Below, in pieces: positions 10,644-21,392 of a stretch of DNA of 64,000 nt. The notes under the pieces are model-generated. The model was not told where the DNA came from, made no database searches, and worked only from the letters and a program-made list of their open reading frames with translations. The first letter of the stretch is position 1; every line of letters begins with the position of its first letter. The DNA is from Moniliella sp. 'wahieum'. Lineage: Eukaryota; Basidiomycota; Moniliellomycetes; Moniliellales; Moniliellaceae. The stretch spans positions 62,001 through 126,000 of the forward strand of contig RSEE01000118.1 of assembly GCA_003971905.1 (NCBI GenBank), read 5' to 3'. Both the position numbers and the translations under genes were made by a program.

Positions 10644-13600
10644 ATGTCCGGCCTGGCCTCGGCACAGACAAAGCTGCTCCAGCAGCAGTGCGCGCGCGTC
10701 TTTTCTCTTCTCGACCGCAACGCCGCAGCCGAGGCGCAGCGCGAATGCAAGCGTCTGCTCGGCGGCGGGCCGACGCAGGCCGTCGCCGCGCCTTCTGCCG
10801 CCGGTGGGCCCGCCGGGGCACAGGTGGAGCTCACCGCGCCGCGGGCCGCCCAAGTCTTCCCCCTCGCCGAGGCGCTGCTGGCGTTCGCCTACATGCAGTC
10901 CAAGAACGATCTCCTCGCCCTCTCCACTGCCTTGCGTATCAAGCAGGAAGGCTGGGGCAGCAGCGACCACCACGTCGCCGTTCCGCTCGCTGCCGTCTTC
11001 CGAAACTACCGCAAGTGTGAGTCGTCTCCCGTTTCTCCCCGAGTGGGATTGTTGTGCGTGTGTGTGCACGCGAGCGCACGCCCGCTGACCCGTCCTCTCC
11101 TCCTCTAGTTACCGACGCTGCTGAAGTGCTGGAGCGTACGTTTTCCCACCACAAGGAAAACGAAGCGCTGGGCCCCGAGACGTTTGAGGCACTCTTGGCT
11201 GCTGGTAATTTCCAGCGCGCCCAAACGTTTGCCCTGGACCTCCACCGCCTCTTTGGTCCATCCCAGTCTTCTTCGGCGCCGAAACCGCTGCCTTCGGCGG
11301 GACCCAAGCGCCCCCGTGGAGCTCTCAAGAAAGGCGCGACCGGTTCCAAACCCAAAAAGTCCGACCAGTACTTTTGGTGGAGCATGACCTGCTTCCTTCT
11401 TTGTGTACGTGCACCTATTTTTCCTCCCCTTTTCTGCTGTGCTCGCTCTTGCCTGGCTGTCGGCTTACCTGTACGTTGCGTGTGGTATGTATGTATGTGG
11501 TGTGCTGTCGGAACAGAACTACCAAGACGCCGAGGCGGGCGGGAAACTATTTTTGCCGCTGGCCGAACGCATGATTCGCAAGCACACCTCGCTTGACGAT
11601 CTGCTGGCTGCCAAGCAAGATACGCGGGCCTCTCCCTATTTTACCGGCACGCCTTCGGAGCTGGAAAAGTTCCAAGTGGTTCTGGCCGTGTTGACCAAGC
11701 AGGGCAAATGGGATGTGGCGTACCACCTTCTGGAGACCCAGGCCGGTCGCGCCCACGCTGGCTTGCCCTCCGGCGCGCTGTTTGACGCGGCGGGCAAGCC
11801 AGTTGATGCGCCGTTGCTGGAAGAGGGCGCGGCCAAGGGATCGGCCAGTGCGCACGCCCAAGCTCAGCAAGAAGCCGGTATCTTGGGCAACATTGATCTC
11901 CGCGAGACGAGGTGGGAAGCCATGCGTCACTTGGGCCACTGGGCCGACTTGGCCAACGAACTCCGCTGGCGCTTCCAGCATGGCGATCACGATTGGTCTA
12001 CGTTAAAGACACTGATTGCTGCTTCGATCGAGCAGGGCGCGCAGCAGGCGGAAGCAGTGCTGGCACTGTTGGAGAAGAGCCTGCCGAGCCCCCCCCGTTG
12101 TTGGGGGAACAACGGCCAGCTCCTCTTCCTCCTACTCCTGGCGCTCCCGCGGCTGCTGCTGAGCCTGCCGTTGACCCTGCTGCCGCTGATTCTGCAACCG
12201 CTGAGCCTGCTGCCGCTGAGTCTGCTACCACAGCCGCTCCGACCTCCTCTGCGTCGGCCAAGAAAAGCAAGAAGAACGAGCGCCCAACAAGAAGAAGAAT
12301 GCGCTGGTCAAGGAGCGTGGCCTATTTCTGGCCCGGCTGGAACTGGTGCGGCAATGGCGCACCCGCTCTGCCTCCCTCGACTCTGCCCAGGATGGTGCGA
12401 CGCGAGTGGCCGAGATGGACTTGGCGCAGCTGATCCAAGACTACTTTGCTACGTTTAGCTCCAAACCATGTGCGTACGAGGACTTGGTCACCTACCTCCC
12501 GCTCTTGTCGGACGCGGCGCAAGCGCACTTGCGTGACGGCTTTTTCGCGCTTTACACCCACCCTTCTCGACGGGGCAGCCTGGATGAGGAGCGGGGGTTG
12601 TGCACGTACGTGAATGCGCTGAAACTGCAACGTGCGCTGGATCGCTTGCCCGGTCCGGACGCTGCGCCTGCCGCGGTCGAGCGCGCGCAAGCCGCCCTCT
12701 TGGCCCAAGCCGAGCAGTCGTGGGCCGCGTACGGGGTGGGACTTAAGGCGGGCAAGCAGCTGCCGCCGACGGAGATGCAGCCGGCGGACGACTTGGCGTA
12801 CATGACGGCCGAGGCGTTGGTGGCTGCCTGGGCCTTGTCCAAGCAGACTAGCGAGCAGGAGGAAGAGCAAGGGCGGGTGGAGCTGTTGCTGGCGGCGAAC
12901 CAAGTGGTGGGGAAGGCGTTGAATGCGTCGCCCAAAGGGTACAAGCTTCGCTTGCTCTTGATCCGGATCAGTCTCGCGCTCGGCGCCTTCTCGCTTGCCC
13001 ACACGCACTATACCTTGTTGGGCGTGCGGGCGATTCAGCTGGACAGCATGGCGCACTGGCTACTGGAGCGGTGCGGGTGGTTCGCGTTGTTGGATGTGGC
13101 GGTGCAGGAGGTCGGGGGGGAGTGTGGGCGGGCCGGTGCGGCGTGCGCTCGAGGAGACCAAGGGCGTGTACGGTGAAAATGCCAAGGTGACCCCGAGCTA
13201 CTTGGCGAAATGCTTTGAGTTTGGCAACTATGCCCGTGCCGAGGAACTGTTGGACTTGTACACGGCGCTCGAGCGCAGTCTCAGTCGCCAGCTCAACCAC
13301 TGAGCAACTCTTGCTCCACCTCTCGCTTGGCCACGACCAGCCCACCCTCGCCACCGCCGCCTCCCACGTCTTGGCCACGCCTACCACCGTCGCTGCCAAG
13401 CACGACCAGCGCGACAGCCAACTCCTGCCCTCGTTCTTGCCCCTCGGCACAGTCTCTGCCGTCGAGAGTTTGCGCGCCGGTCCGCAGCCCACGGCGGGCT
13501 ATGCCCACGCCGTGGCGGCCGCGGTGGCCCATGCGACCGGCACTTTGCCCGCCGACGCTGAGGCAGCCGACCGATCGGGCCTGATGGCCGAAGAGACCAA

Positions 13601-13962
13601 GTTGGTCGACACGCTGCAGGCTGCCGAGGTGGATAGCGAGGGGCTGCATGCCTGGCTCGCCGAGCTGGCCCAGCAGGCCGCGCAGTGTGCCACGCCGTTG
13701 GACTTGCTGCGCATCAGCAATGGCGCGGTACGTGTGTACCGTGCGGCGCAGCTCAAGGGAGTGGGTCTGGACGAGGCGGACCGTGCGGCTGGCACAGCTG
13801 GCGGAGCAGGTGGAGACGAGGGCGAGCCAGTTGGTCGACCGCTTGGCGCAGGCCAAGTTGATCCCCTGGCTTCCCGACCCGAGCGGGCCCGTGGCGGCCG
13901 CGTCGGTCGCGGCGTGCCGGACAGCGACCAGCCAAGCGGCCAGTGTGTTGCGCTCCTTGTGA
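10644..13962 (+). CDS. NAA25: N-alpha-acetyltransferase 25, NatB auxiliary subunit
   Basis: This is the ribosome-anchoring TPR subunit of NatB, which with NAA20 acetylates Met-Asp/Glu/Asn N-termini co-translationally in the cytosol. Exon 1 (MSGLASAQTKLLQQQCARVF) gives the first helical repeats. Introns at 11017-11108 and 11404-11516 are well bounded. The family pattern continues with TDAAEVLERTF, PYFTGTPSELEKFQVVLAVL, DYFATFSSKPCAYEDLVTYL and LRLLLIRISLALGAFSLA. An Ala/Pro/Glu-rich then Lys-rich linker at about 12100-12300 separates the N-terminal solenoid from the central DYFATFSSKP block. The C-terminus ends SQAASVLRSL. At least five one-base frame changes (near 12100, 12290, 13120, 13300 and 13790) break the continuous reading; each side matches the family. 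The length, about 1,000 residues, fits MDM20/NAA25. Confidence 0.85.
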
Positions 13963-14205
13963 TCCTTCTCTCGTGCATCGTCGGACCACGTATGGATATT
14001 TGCCGATGTCCCGTGATCCAAAGCTCGCGACTACAGAGGAGAACAGAACAGAGTGGGGAGCGAAATCGCATGCAGATGGGGTGCGCAGAAGTGTGTGGTG
14101 ATCAGCTATACAGTGGCCTGCGAAGGACGGGGAGGGAGGGAGAAAGAGAGATGGTACAGGGACTAGCAAAGACAGTAAGGGGAGTACGGAAGAGGGGGAG
14201 GGGCA

Positions 14206-15389
14206 TCACATGTCGTCCATGTCGGCCGGGATGGTGACCGTCTCTCCTGGTTTGAAAGCGGGGAGACCAAGGAACGGACAGGAGGAGCAGCGGAACGCGT
14301 CGCCGAGGAAGCACGAGCCACACGAAGAGGTAGCGCCCTTGGTTTACCTGGATCCGCTTGACCTTTTTCGTGCGCCCATCGACCCCGGTCACGGTCTCGA
14401 TGATTTCCCGGCGGATCGTCGCGCCGGGCTCGGGGGCAGGCGGGGGCGCGGCCGAGCCGGGGGGCAAGTCCTGCTCCCTCGTCGAGCATCATACACACTG
14501 TCAGTGACGCCTTTGAGCTGGGGAGGTTGCGCTTGCGCTTGCGCTTCCTCTGCCTCCTCCAGTTTGCGCAAGCCGCAGGTGCAGCCCTTGCAAGCGCGTT
14601 TGCGCCGTTTGGACCCAGCGAGGGAGAAGCCCGGTTGAACCGGGGCACAGTCGGCGCCCTTGATGCGCGAAGGGTTGATCCGGTCTTGAGATGTGAGCAG
14701 GCTTTCGGGATCGACTACGCCCGGAGCGGTGGTGGACAAGGTGGTTGCCCACAGCGACCGTTTGGGGCCCTTGGATCGGTTGAGAGACACACGTGCATTG
14801 GTATTCCCGTTGGCTAGGTTGGTCGAAGTCGCCCGAAGCGGCAGAGAGACCGAGGCGGCGATCGGCGCAGCCAAAGCCGCGCTGGCCCGTTTGGTGCCGG
14901 CCACCGAGCCCGGCGTAATTTCCGTGTCAGCCAGGCCTGCCAGAAGCAGCTCCCCACGCACCCGCTTCGCAAGCGTCTCGTCCCACCCCGTTTCTCCCGC
15001 ATGCACAACGGTCAGGCGAGCGCCATCAACCAGCGCGGTGTGGACGGCGGAAAGCAAGGACTGGGTCTTGGTGTCGACAGCGTCGCCCAGGGGCATGACC
15101 AGGATGGCCTCGTCAAACAGCGATGGACTCAGCTCCGCACCTGGCAAGCGGGCAGAGCAAGGACGCGCATGTCAGCAAAGGCGCCACGCAGAGCAGAGCA
15201 GAGCAGAGCAGAGCAGAGCAGAGCAGAGCAGGGTATACCCACGCACCTCCGTCGTGATGCGGTCGGCCATGTACATCTCGACCTTGCGCTGGCGGCGGAC
15301 TGTTGCTCGACGATGCGCTGGTAGGAGCCATCGGCGGCGGCGGTGAGTGTGCTGACGACGAGCACGGGCATGTCGGGGGCAGCGGACAT
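14206..15389 (-). CDS. DRE2: Anamorsin/CIAPIN1, cytosolic Fe-S assembly electron carrier Dre2
   Basis: Dre2 passes electrons from the diflavin reductase Tah18 to the cytosolic iron-sulfur assembly machinery. The N-terminus [15 protein letters not shown] starts a methyltransferase-like domain. An intron at about 15141-15242 contains an AGAGC tandem. The domain continues with [18 protein letters not shown] and a Ser/Ala-rich linker. The first cluster site is in DCAPV...[11 protein letters not shown] (C-x-n-C-x2-C-x-C, about 14570-14650). The second is [18 protein letters not shown] (twin C-x2-C motifs) at about 14270-14325, followed by the conserved [11 protein letters not shown] and the last residues ADMDDM. 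Frame changes occur just after exon 1 begins, between the two cluster motifs, and before SSCGSC. Its partner TAH18 is at 43.2-45.3 kb. The hexokinase gene lies 600 bp upstream on the same strand. Confidence 0.92.
15191..15230 (+). repeat. Pentamer tandem repeat (GAGCA)8 inside the DRE2 intron
   Basis: Eight perfect GAGCA units (CTCTG-type on the transcript strand) fill about 40% of the only clear DRE2 intron. The tract sits between donor and acceptor without touching either splice site. It is a likely length-variable microsatellite. Confidence 0.9.
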
Positions 15390-15991
15390 GGCGGGCGGAG
15401 GAGGCGAGTGCGTGGTGCGTGCGCGTGGTGGAGGTGGAGGGTGCGGTGGCGAGAGGCTAGGCGGCGGCCGCCAAGGTGCGTGCTGGGCCGGGCGGAGTGC
15501 TTGGGTGTGCTTTGGTGCCCGCCATGGCCGTCGGAAATTTTTAAACAACAGGGCGAGCCCAGATCACCCATCCAGCATCACCCATCGCTCGATCACACCA
15601 TTCCATTCCCCTGCAGCTTCCGCCCGCCGCTCGCTGTCGCCGAATTAACTCCGTCCCAGATGGGCGCACACTACACTACTATTCTGTCCGTTACCCAACC
15701 ACAACCGGCCATCGTACAGGCAGGAGAACAGGGGTATACTCTAGGACCTTATGGTCTCAATCCACTGATTCGCCAACTAATAAGATGTGTGCGTGATACA
15801 GATGCGGCCGCAGACCGACCCGCCGTTTAGGCAGTGGTATGCGCCGGAAGAGGGAGGGGAGGGGGAGGGGGAGGGGGAGGGGGGGAAGCACGTGAGGCAG
15901 AAGATGAGACATGCCGCCGTTGGAGGGCGGAGAGGAGGGCGGAGCCAAGCGGCGGAAGCAGCCACGGGCGTATCCGCTCGAGAAGAGCGCT
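15390..15991. other. Intergenic region with G-rich tract
   Basis: This is the presumed DRE2 promoter plus the hexokinase 3' flank. It contains a run of GGGGA-type units at about 15851-15886 with more than four G-tracts, capable of forming a G-quadruplex on the plus strand. I see no gene. Confidence 0.5.
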
Positions 15992-17539
15992 TTACTGGGC
16001 AACATGCACCGCGGCGTGACCGAGCGAGCGCTGTTTTTTGGCAGCGAGCGCGCCCAGTGCGGCGCCGACGCCCGAGCCGTCTTTGGCCAGAGCAAGCTGC
16101 ACGCGCTGGGCCGTGGGTGCACCCAAGATCTCGGCAATGGCATCGAGGATGCGTTGCTGGAAGTGGGGGTAGAGCTCGACCAGCGATCCATCCACACCCA
16201 CCTTGAGCGGGCCCGTCGACTGGGACGAGCCGAGCGCTGGTGGGCTTTCTGGCTGGAGCGGGAGCCCTCGACGGGCGGAGCGTTGCCCGTGTGGATAATG
16301 ATCGCGGCAATCGCCACGGCCGACAGACGGGCCGCGCGAGGCCCACCCACCGACACCCCGCCGCACCGCTTCCACATCCCGCGCGTCACCTTGTCCTCTG
16401 GCACACCGAGCTTGTTGACCAGCGCGTCGCGCGTCTTGTTGCTTGGGTCGTCCGCGGGCACGCCCGAGTCAATGTCCGCCTCGATGAGGGACATGATGTA
16501 CGTCTCGAGCTGGTATTTGTTGTTGAGGCAGTCCGAAGCAAAGCCGTCAAAGAGCAGCAGCTGGTCAATCATGTTGACCAGGATCGAACGGAAGACTTCG
16601 CCGAGGTACATGCCACTGATCATCTTTTCGAAAATGTGGTGCCGCTGACGGAGGGAAGTGCGGTCGACTTTGTTGTCGTACTGCGTCACGGGCAGGACCT
16701 TGCGGGAATTGTCAAAGCTGCCCCACTCGGTGTTGATGATCATGTGGGTCGGCGCCTTGGCGCCTTGGTCCACGGAAATCTTCGGCACGGAGGACAGGTT
16801 CTCCATGTAGGCACCGTTCGTGCCTGTACCAAAGATGGCACCGAGCAGCGAGCCGCCCTGGTGGTACGCCGAGGTGAGCAGCGTGCCCACTGTATCGTTG
16901 ACCAGGCTTCCACCTTGACCTTGAGATGGCGCTTGTCCAAAGCATTCTGCAGCAGCGCCACCACGTCCTTGCCCACACCATCGGGACAGTTGAACCCCTT
17001 GGTCCAGATCATTAGTGTGCCCGAGTCAATGGATGTTTGCTCTACGGGGAAGGAGAAGGTGAAGCCCATGGGAAGATAGGCCTCGCCCTCGTCCACCTCG
17101 GTGCCGTAATCGTTGAGGAAGGTGTCGACCGACTCGGCCATGTAGGCAAACAGGTTACCTATCGGCCCGGTCTTGAGGCTGTCGAGAACCTTGTACTTTT
17201 CTTGCTGCATGGTAAAGCTGCCCTTGCCGTCAAGCGTGATGGCGCACACACGCAGGTTGGTGCCGCCCAAGTCGAGGGCGAGGTAGGTGCCGCGTTCGGT
17301 GCCGTCGGGCAGGCCGGTGACAAAGGTGGGGATCATGGCCATTTCTGCGCCCTGGTTGGCCAGTCCAATATCCATCAGCTCGCTAAAGTGGTCCACAATG
17401 TCAAGCAGTGGGTGCGGGAGAGGGTGAAGTCGCGCTCAATGTTGCCCAGCACATGGGCCAGGGTCATGCCATTGACACCGACATGGTCAGCGCCAAAGCG
17501 GGTGTCGGGGGTGCCGTCTTCATGTACTCCAGGAGCCAT
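15992..17539 (-). CDS. Hexokinase
   Basis: A cytosolic ATP:hexose 6-phosphotransferase, the first step of glycolysis. It starts at an ATG on 17537-17539 with MAPGVHEDGTPDTRFGADH. The N-terminal helix leads to LLDIVDHFSELMDIGL, then phosphate-1 motif LALDLGGTNLRVCAI. The sugar-binding block follows: MGFTFSFPVEQTSID and IWTKGFNCPDGVGKDV. The adenosine-side motif AIFGTGTNGAYMENL comes next, then INTEWGSFDN and FEKMISGMYLGEVFR. The C-terminal half has AAIIIHTGN, LKVGVDGSLVELYPHF and LAKDGSGVGAALGAL. This is the full 50-kDa fungal hexokinase architecture. Frame changes occur near 17400, 16910 and 16300. Whether it is a sugar-signalling HXK2-type or another isoform cannot be told from the sequence. 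Confidence 0.93.
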
Positions 17540-20500
17540 GGTGAGTAAGGGTGTTGTCGTGAGCGAGTAGGAGGCAGGGGGGGGGGGTGAGGTGGTGGGG
17601 AAGAACAGAAAAACGGATGCAAAGGGCAGCTGAGGGTTAGGGAGACTACATATGGTTCACTTGCAGCGAGCCAGAATTGTGGGGTGACCGCTGACCAGTG
17701 AGCGAAGACGGATGGGTGACGGGCGAGCGGGTGAGATCTGAGACTCGCCGCTGAGACTCGCAAAACAGATCCAGCTGGGCTGGGCTGGCTGGTCAGGCCG
17801 GTCAGGCCGGTCAGGTCAGGCCTCAGTGAGGGCTCAGGCGCACTGGCTGGCACTGGTGGGCGCTGGCTGGGCACCTGGGTGACAGCTAGTGACTAGCTTG
17901 TCCAGGTCACCCACAGAATTGGGGATTGGGGGGAAGGGAGTGACTAGGGAGCAGCAAGGCAGCAGACGACGCACCGCGCGGAGGCAAGATGTGTGCCTAG
18001 TTGTCTGTGGTCGATCGTGAACGACGCCATTCTTACTAGTTACTAGATACTCCTCTCTCCAGGCAAGACAGGTCGAATGTCTGTGCCTCGCCGCCAAGGC
18101 ACACCTGTTAGTTTTGCTGGGGCGTGGAACGCAAAGAGAACGATGGTTCAATGTCCCCTGTGGGTTACGTTGACCTGATGCCCGGGCCGCCCCAGCTCAG
18201 CGCTCACAGTACGCCGAGAGAGAACGAATGAGAACATGCATTTACCGGCTGAATCAGGCGAAAACTGAGGAACTGAGGCCACTAGCGGCAGGCACCATTC
18301 ATCCCAATTGGCATCTCCTTCAGCTCTCTGTCCTTCATCAGATCCACAGCCTGGATGAGGACCGCCTCTCTTCCGAAACGACAAGGCCGCGTCGCCTAAC
18401 CCACCTTGGGAAAACAGACGTCAGATTGCACGGTCCGGGACCTGTTTGGCCGTATTCACGACGTCTTCTTTGAACGGCACCGTCGCTCGGATAGCCTGTG
18501 GCCACCATGGGACTAGACGAGAGGGTATGTGCTGCGCTTGCGCTTTCTTCTCTGCACATCTCTGGTGTCCGCTTTCGCTGCCACTTTGTTCTCCTCGACA
18601 CATACCAATTTCCAACTGCCTCTGCATTACTGCACAGCGGTCATGCCATGCGTCGGGGGGCCAGGGCTGGCCCTAGGGCTGGTGCAATACAAAAGCACAC
18701 GACAAAGCGATCGATGTGATGGGCCCACGTCGCGTAGGAGGCATGCTTGCTTCCGATGGGGTACCGGTTCGTCCTCCGTCTCTCTTGGGCCGCCGGGTGT
18801 TTAACGTTTACGTTTACGGGGCTGGGATGGAGCCACTCTGTCTTGCCAGGAATCGGTGGGCACGGGCGCAGCGACGACCAATGTTTCAAGACACCCCAGC
18901 TGAGCTCCGCCAACGTCTCACTAGACTGCCCGTACCCATGCACCATGCGAGCTTTTTTGCAAGGGTCATCGGCCTCAGGCCTCACCGCGGCCACGCCGAG
19001 CAGAGCGCCTCCCAGATCCCAGATCTCACAACATCCAACACACCCCACCCGTACCTCACGCCTCCCATGCAGCTGGCCATGTCACCGAGGGCAGCCAAGC
19101 ACCCCGAGGCGGCGGTCTGTGCAGGTCTCTGTTCCACCCCCACGCCTGGGTGGGTTTGAATACGGAGCCCCAGACGCCAAAGTGCGCCGACGGCCACGGC
19201 GCGCACGGACCATGCGATTTTCAAACTGCTGCTTGGGGGTTGGCTGGCGCTGCTCTTGCGTTGTAATTCAGCGCGCTGAGCTCAGCCTGAGCTGAACGTT
19301 GAACCCCCGGCAGGCCGCAGCGCCTCAGCGCGGCGTTGTGCGCCACTGCTGCGCCTCAGCACCCTGGCATTTGAAATTTGACCACTGAAATCTTGGCTGC
19401 GACCATCCACATCCTCCATCCTTCCATCTTCCCATTTCAGATTTCAATTTCAAGGTGAAAAACACCCAGTCGAGGCCGGAACGGAATACCGCTTGGGGTC
19501 ACTAGTCACTCTCCGCGTCCCAGGCCAGGCCGCATCGTCACAGGTCCTCATATCACCGCCCTGTCACACTGGCGGATGCCCGTTGTCACATGCCACATGC
19601 CATGCCCAAATCACCCGTCCCATGCCACACGTCAGTCATACGCCGTGTCCAGAGTGCATGACGTCATCACCTTGTTTCCCCCTTCCCAGCCGGAGAAAAT
19701 GAATGCTCTTGGAGGCTGAACATCTGAACTTCAGAGTTGAGGCCTTCCGCGCCCCGGCGGAACCTAGCAATTAAACTTGCAATTCTGCTTGATGGCCCTT
19801 CGTGTTTCGAACGCCCCCCGCTCGTCCTCGTTTTTTCTTACTCATTGCCTGCGTCCTTGTTGTGGCCCCGGCGGACGGCCTTTCGTTGCGCAAGGTCCTG
19901 CTCTCGCTTGGCCTCTATCGTGCAATGCTAGAACAGCTGTCTTTCGTTACCGTCTACCGGCCTCAGCCTCCTGCATTTGGCGTCGCGAACGGCCCATTTT
20001 TTGAGCGGGAACACCCTCCGCCGCGCGCTCCGTCCCCAACCTGGTGGAAACCTGATTGGATCTCAACCTCTCAACTTACTTGCGTCGTGGGCTTGGGGTT
20101 GTCGTGGTTTCTTGGACCTGTTGTTTCCCAAATCGCTTGTTTCATGGAATTTTATCGCGATTCCCTACCAGTTTCCCTCGTTTCGTAGTCCACTCTCCTC
20201 CTAAACTTTCTTCCAATAGGCGATGACTACGACCTCCCACAGCCGGAGGCCTACGGTACGTCGGTCGTCGGCCGTGCTGGCTCACGCAGGCGGGTCCAAC
20301 TTCCCGGTCACGGGACATTCATGCCAAGCGCGTGTGGGTCAGCACAGCAACCGCCACAGTCTAAGGCCCGAGATGGGGCAGAAAGATCAAACGAAGCAGA
20401 GAGAGCGACCAGTGCCATGGGCGCTAGGTAGAGTCGCGTCTCGCCATCGACGACACAAAGACCGCTCCATGACACTGGGTACGTCTCGATGGCAAGAGCA

Positions 20501-20688
20501 AGTACGCATCCCAGCGTCAACGAAATGACGACCAGAGAAGAAACAGCGGGATACATGGAGGGGGAGGAAGGCGATGAAGAAAAAAAGGAGGAGAATGTTG
20601 GCGAAAAGGGGAGGAGGGTGGGGGAGGCGGTGCTTGGCCATGGGTGAGCGGGGGCGGGGGCGAGCCACTGAGCTTGGGCCAGCCGCAT
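17540..20688. other. Long region without a recognisable gene
   Basis: Open frames on both strands are short and have no family resemblance. CTCAGC/CTGAG-type repeat words occur at about 17720-17840 and 19270-19350, with TCAGGCCGG repeats near 17790-17820. A frame at about 19802-20188 opens with a hydrophobic segment (FFLLIACVLVVAPADG) and could encode a small secreted or membrane protein, but it lacks other support. A G homopolymer lies near 17576-17587 just upstream of hexokinase. Confidence 0.45.
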
Positions 20689-20990
20689 TTAGTCCTCGAA
20701 GCGCAGGTCGGCGCGTTTGGGCCCTACGTGGGCAGAGGTAGGCAGACAGACAAGTCAGTGAGTGGGACGGAACGACGTGAGAGAGGCGAGACTGGCACGC
20801 ACTGATGATGGGGTGCAACTGGGCCATGTAGACGATGGCCCACATGAGGTAGCAGCAGGTGAGGGCGAGGAGGATGGAGGAGCGGATGAGGGTCTGGTTG
20901 GGGCCTTTCTTGCTGGTCAAGGCCAGGAGCCTGCGCCAGCGCCGCAGGCAAGGATGCCGACCCAGATGGGAACCCAGCCAGACAGGAGAG
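20689..20990 (-). CDS. VMA9: V-type proton ATPase subunit e
   Basis: This small two-helix membrane subunit of the Vo sector is needed for V-ATPase assembly. The first helix reads WVPIWVGILACGAGAG, followed by LTSKKGPNQTLIRSSILL. The second is ALTCCYLMWAIVYMAQLHP, with the diagnostic MWA...QLHP sequence. After an intron at roughly 20724-20810 the last exon encodes GPKRADLRFED and a stop, matching the family tail (PRRSDLRPE in yeast). A one-base frame change lies between the two helices. The true initiator ATG is not clear; it may be on a tiny upstream exon, so the right end is approximate. Confidence 0.8.
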
Positions 20991-21392
20991 AGAAAGCGCG
21001 GACGGGGTGGGGGCGGTGGTGGGAGGGGGCGCGGGCGCGGCCAGCGTTCGTTCAGAGGCGAGGGGGCGGCCGGCAGGCGTGGCAACGGGCTAGTCTGGGC
21101 TGGGCTGCTGATGTAATCCACCACCAACCCGCAAGGGCGCCAGGCGCTGCTGGGTGAACTGGGCCGCAGAGTGAAACGTGCAAAACGGCCGGCGGCGATT
21201 ACCCACCCCGGGCGGAATGGCCATGTGCGCGGAACCAGACGGGTTCGGGGCGCGCGGCGGCGGGGATCGGTGCAACGGCGGCGGGCCTAATTTTTTTCGG
21301 GCAGGCAGCGCCGGCCGCTGGCTGGCGTCCGACCACCACACTGCTTCTTCCGCCGCCCTCTCCGTCTCTTCTGCCGGCCAGGCGTGCGCACG

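Noticed and set aside
10644-13962. NAA25 as a pseudogene
   Set aside because: Frame changes are no more frequent than in other essential genes of the window, conserved blocks are intact on both sides, and splice sites are good.
19802-20188. Small secreted protein with a hydrophobic N-terminus
   Set aside because: Only the hydrophobic segment supports it; several alternative frames overlap and there is no conserved cysteine pattern.
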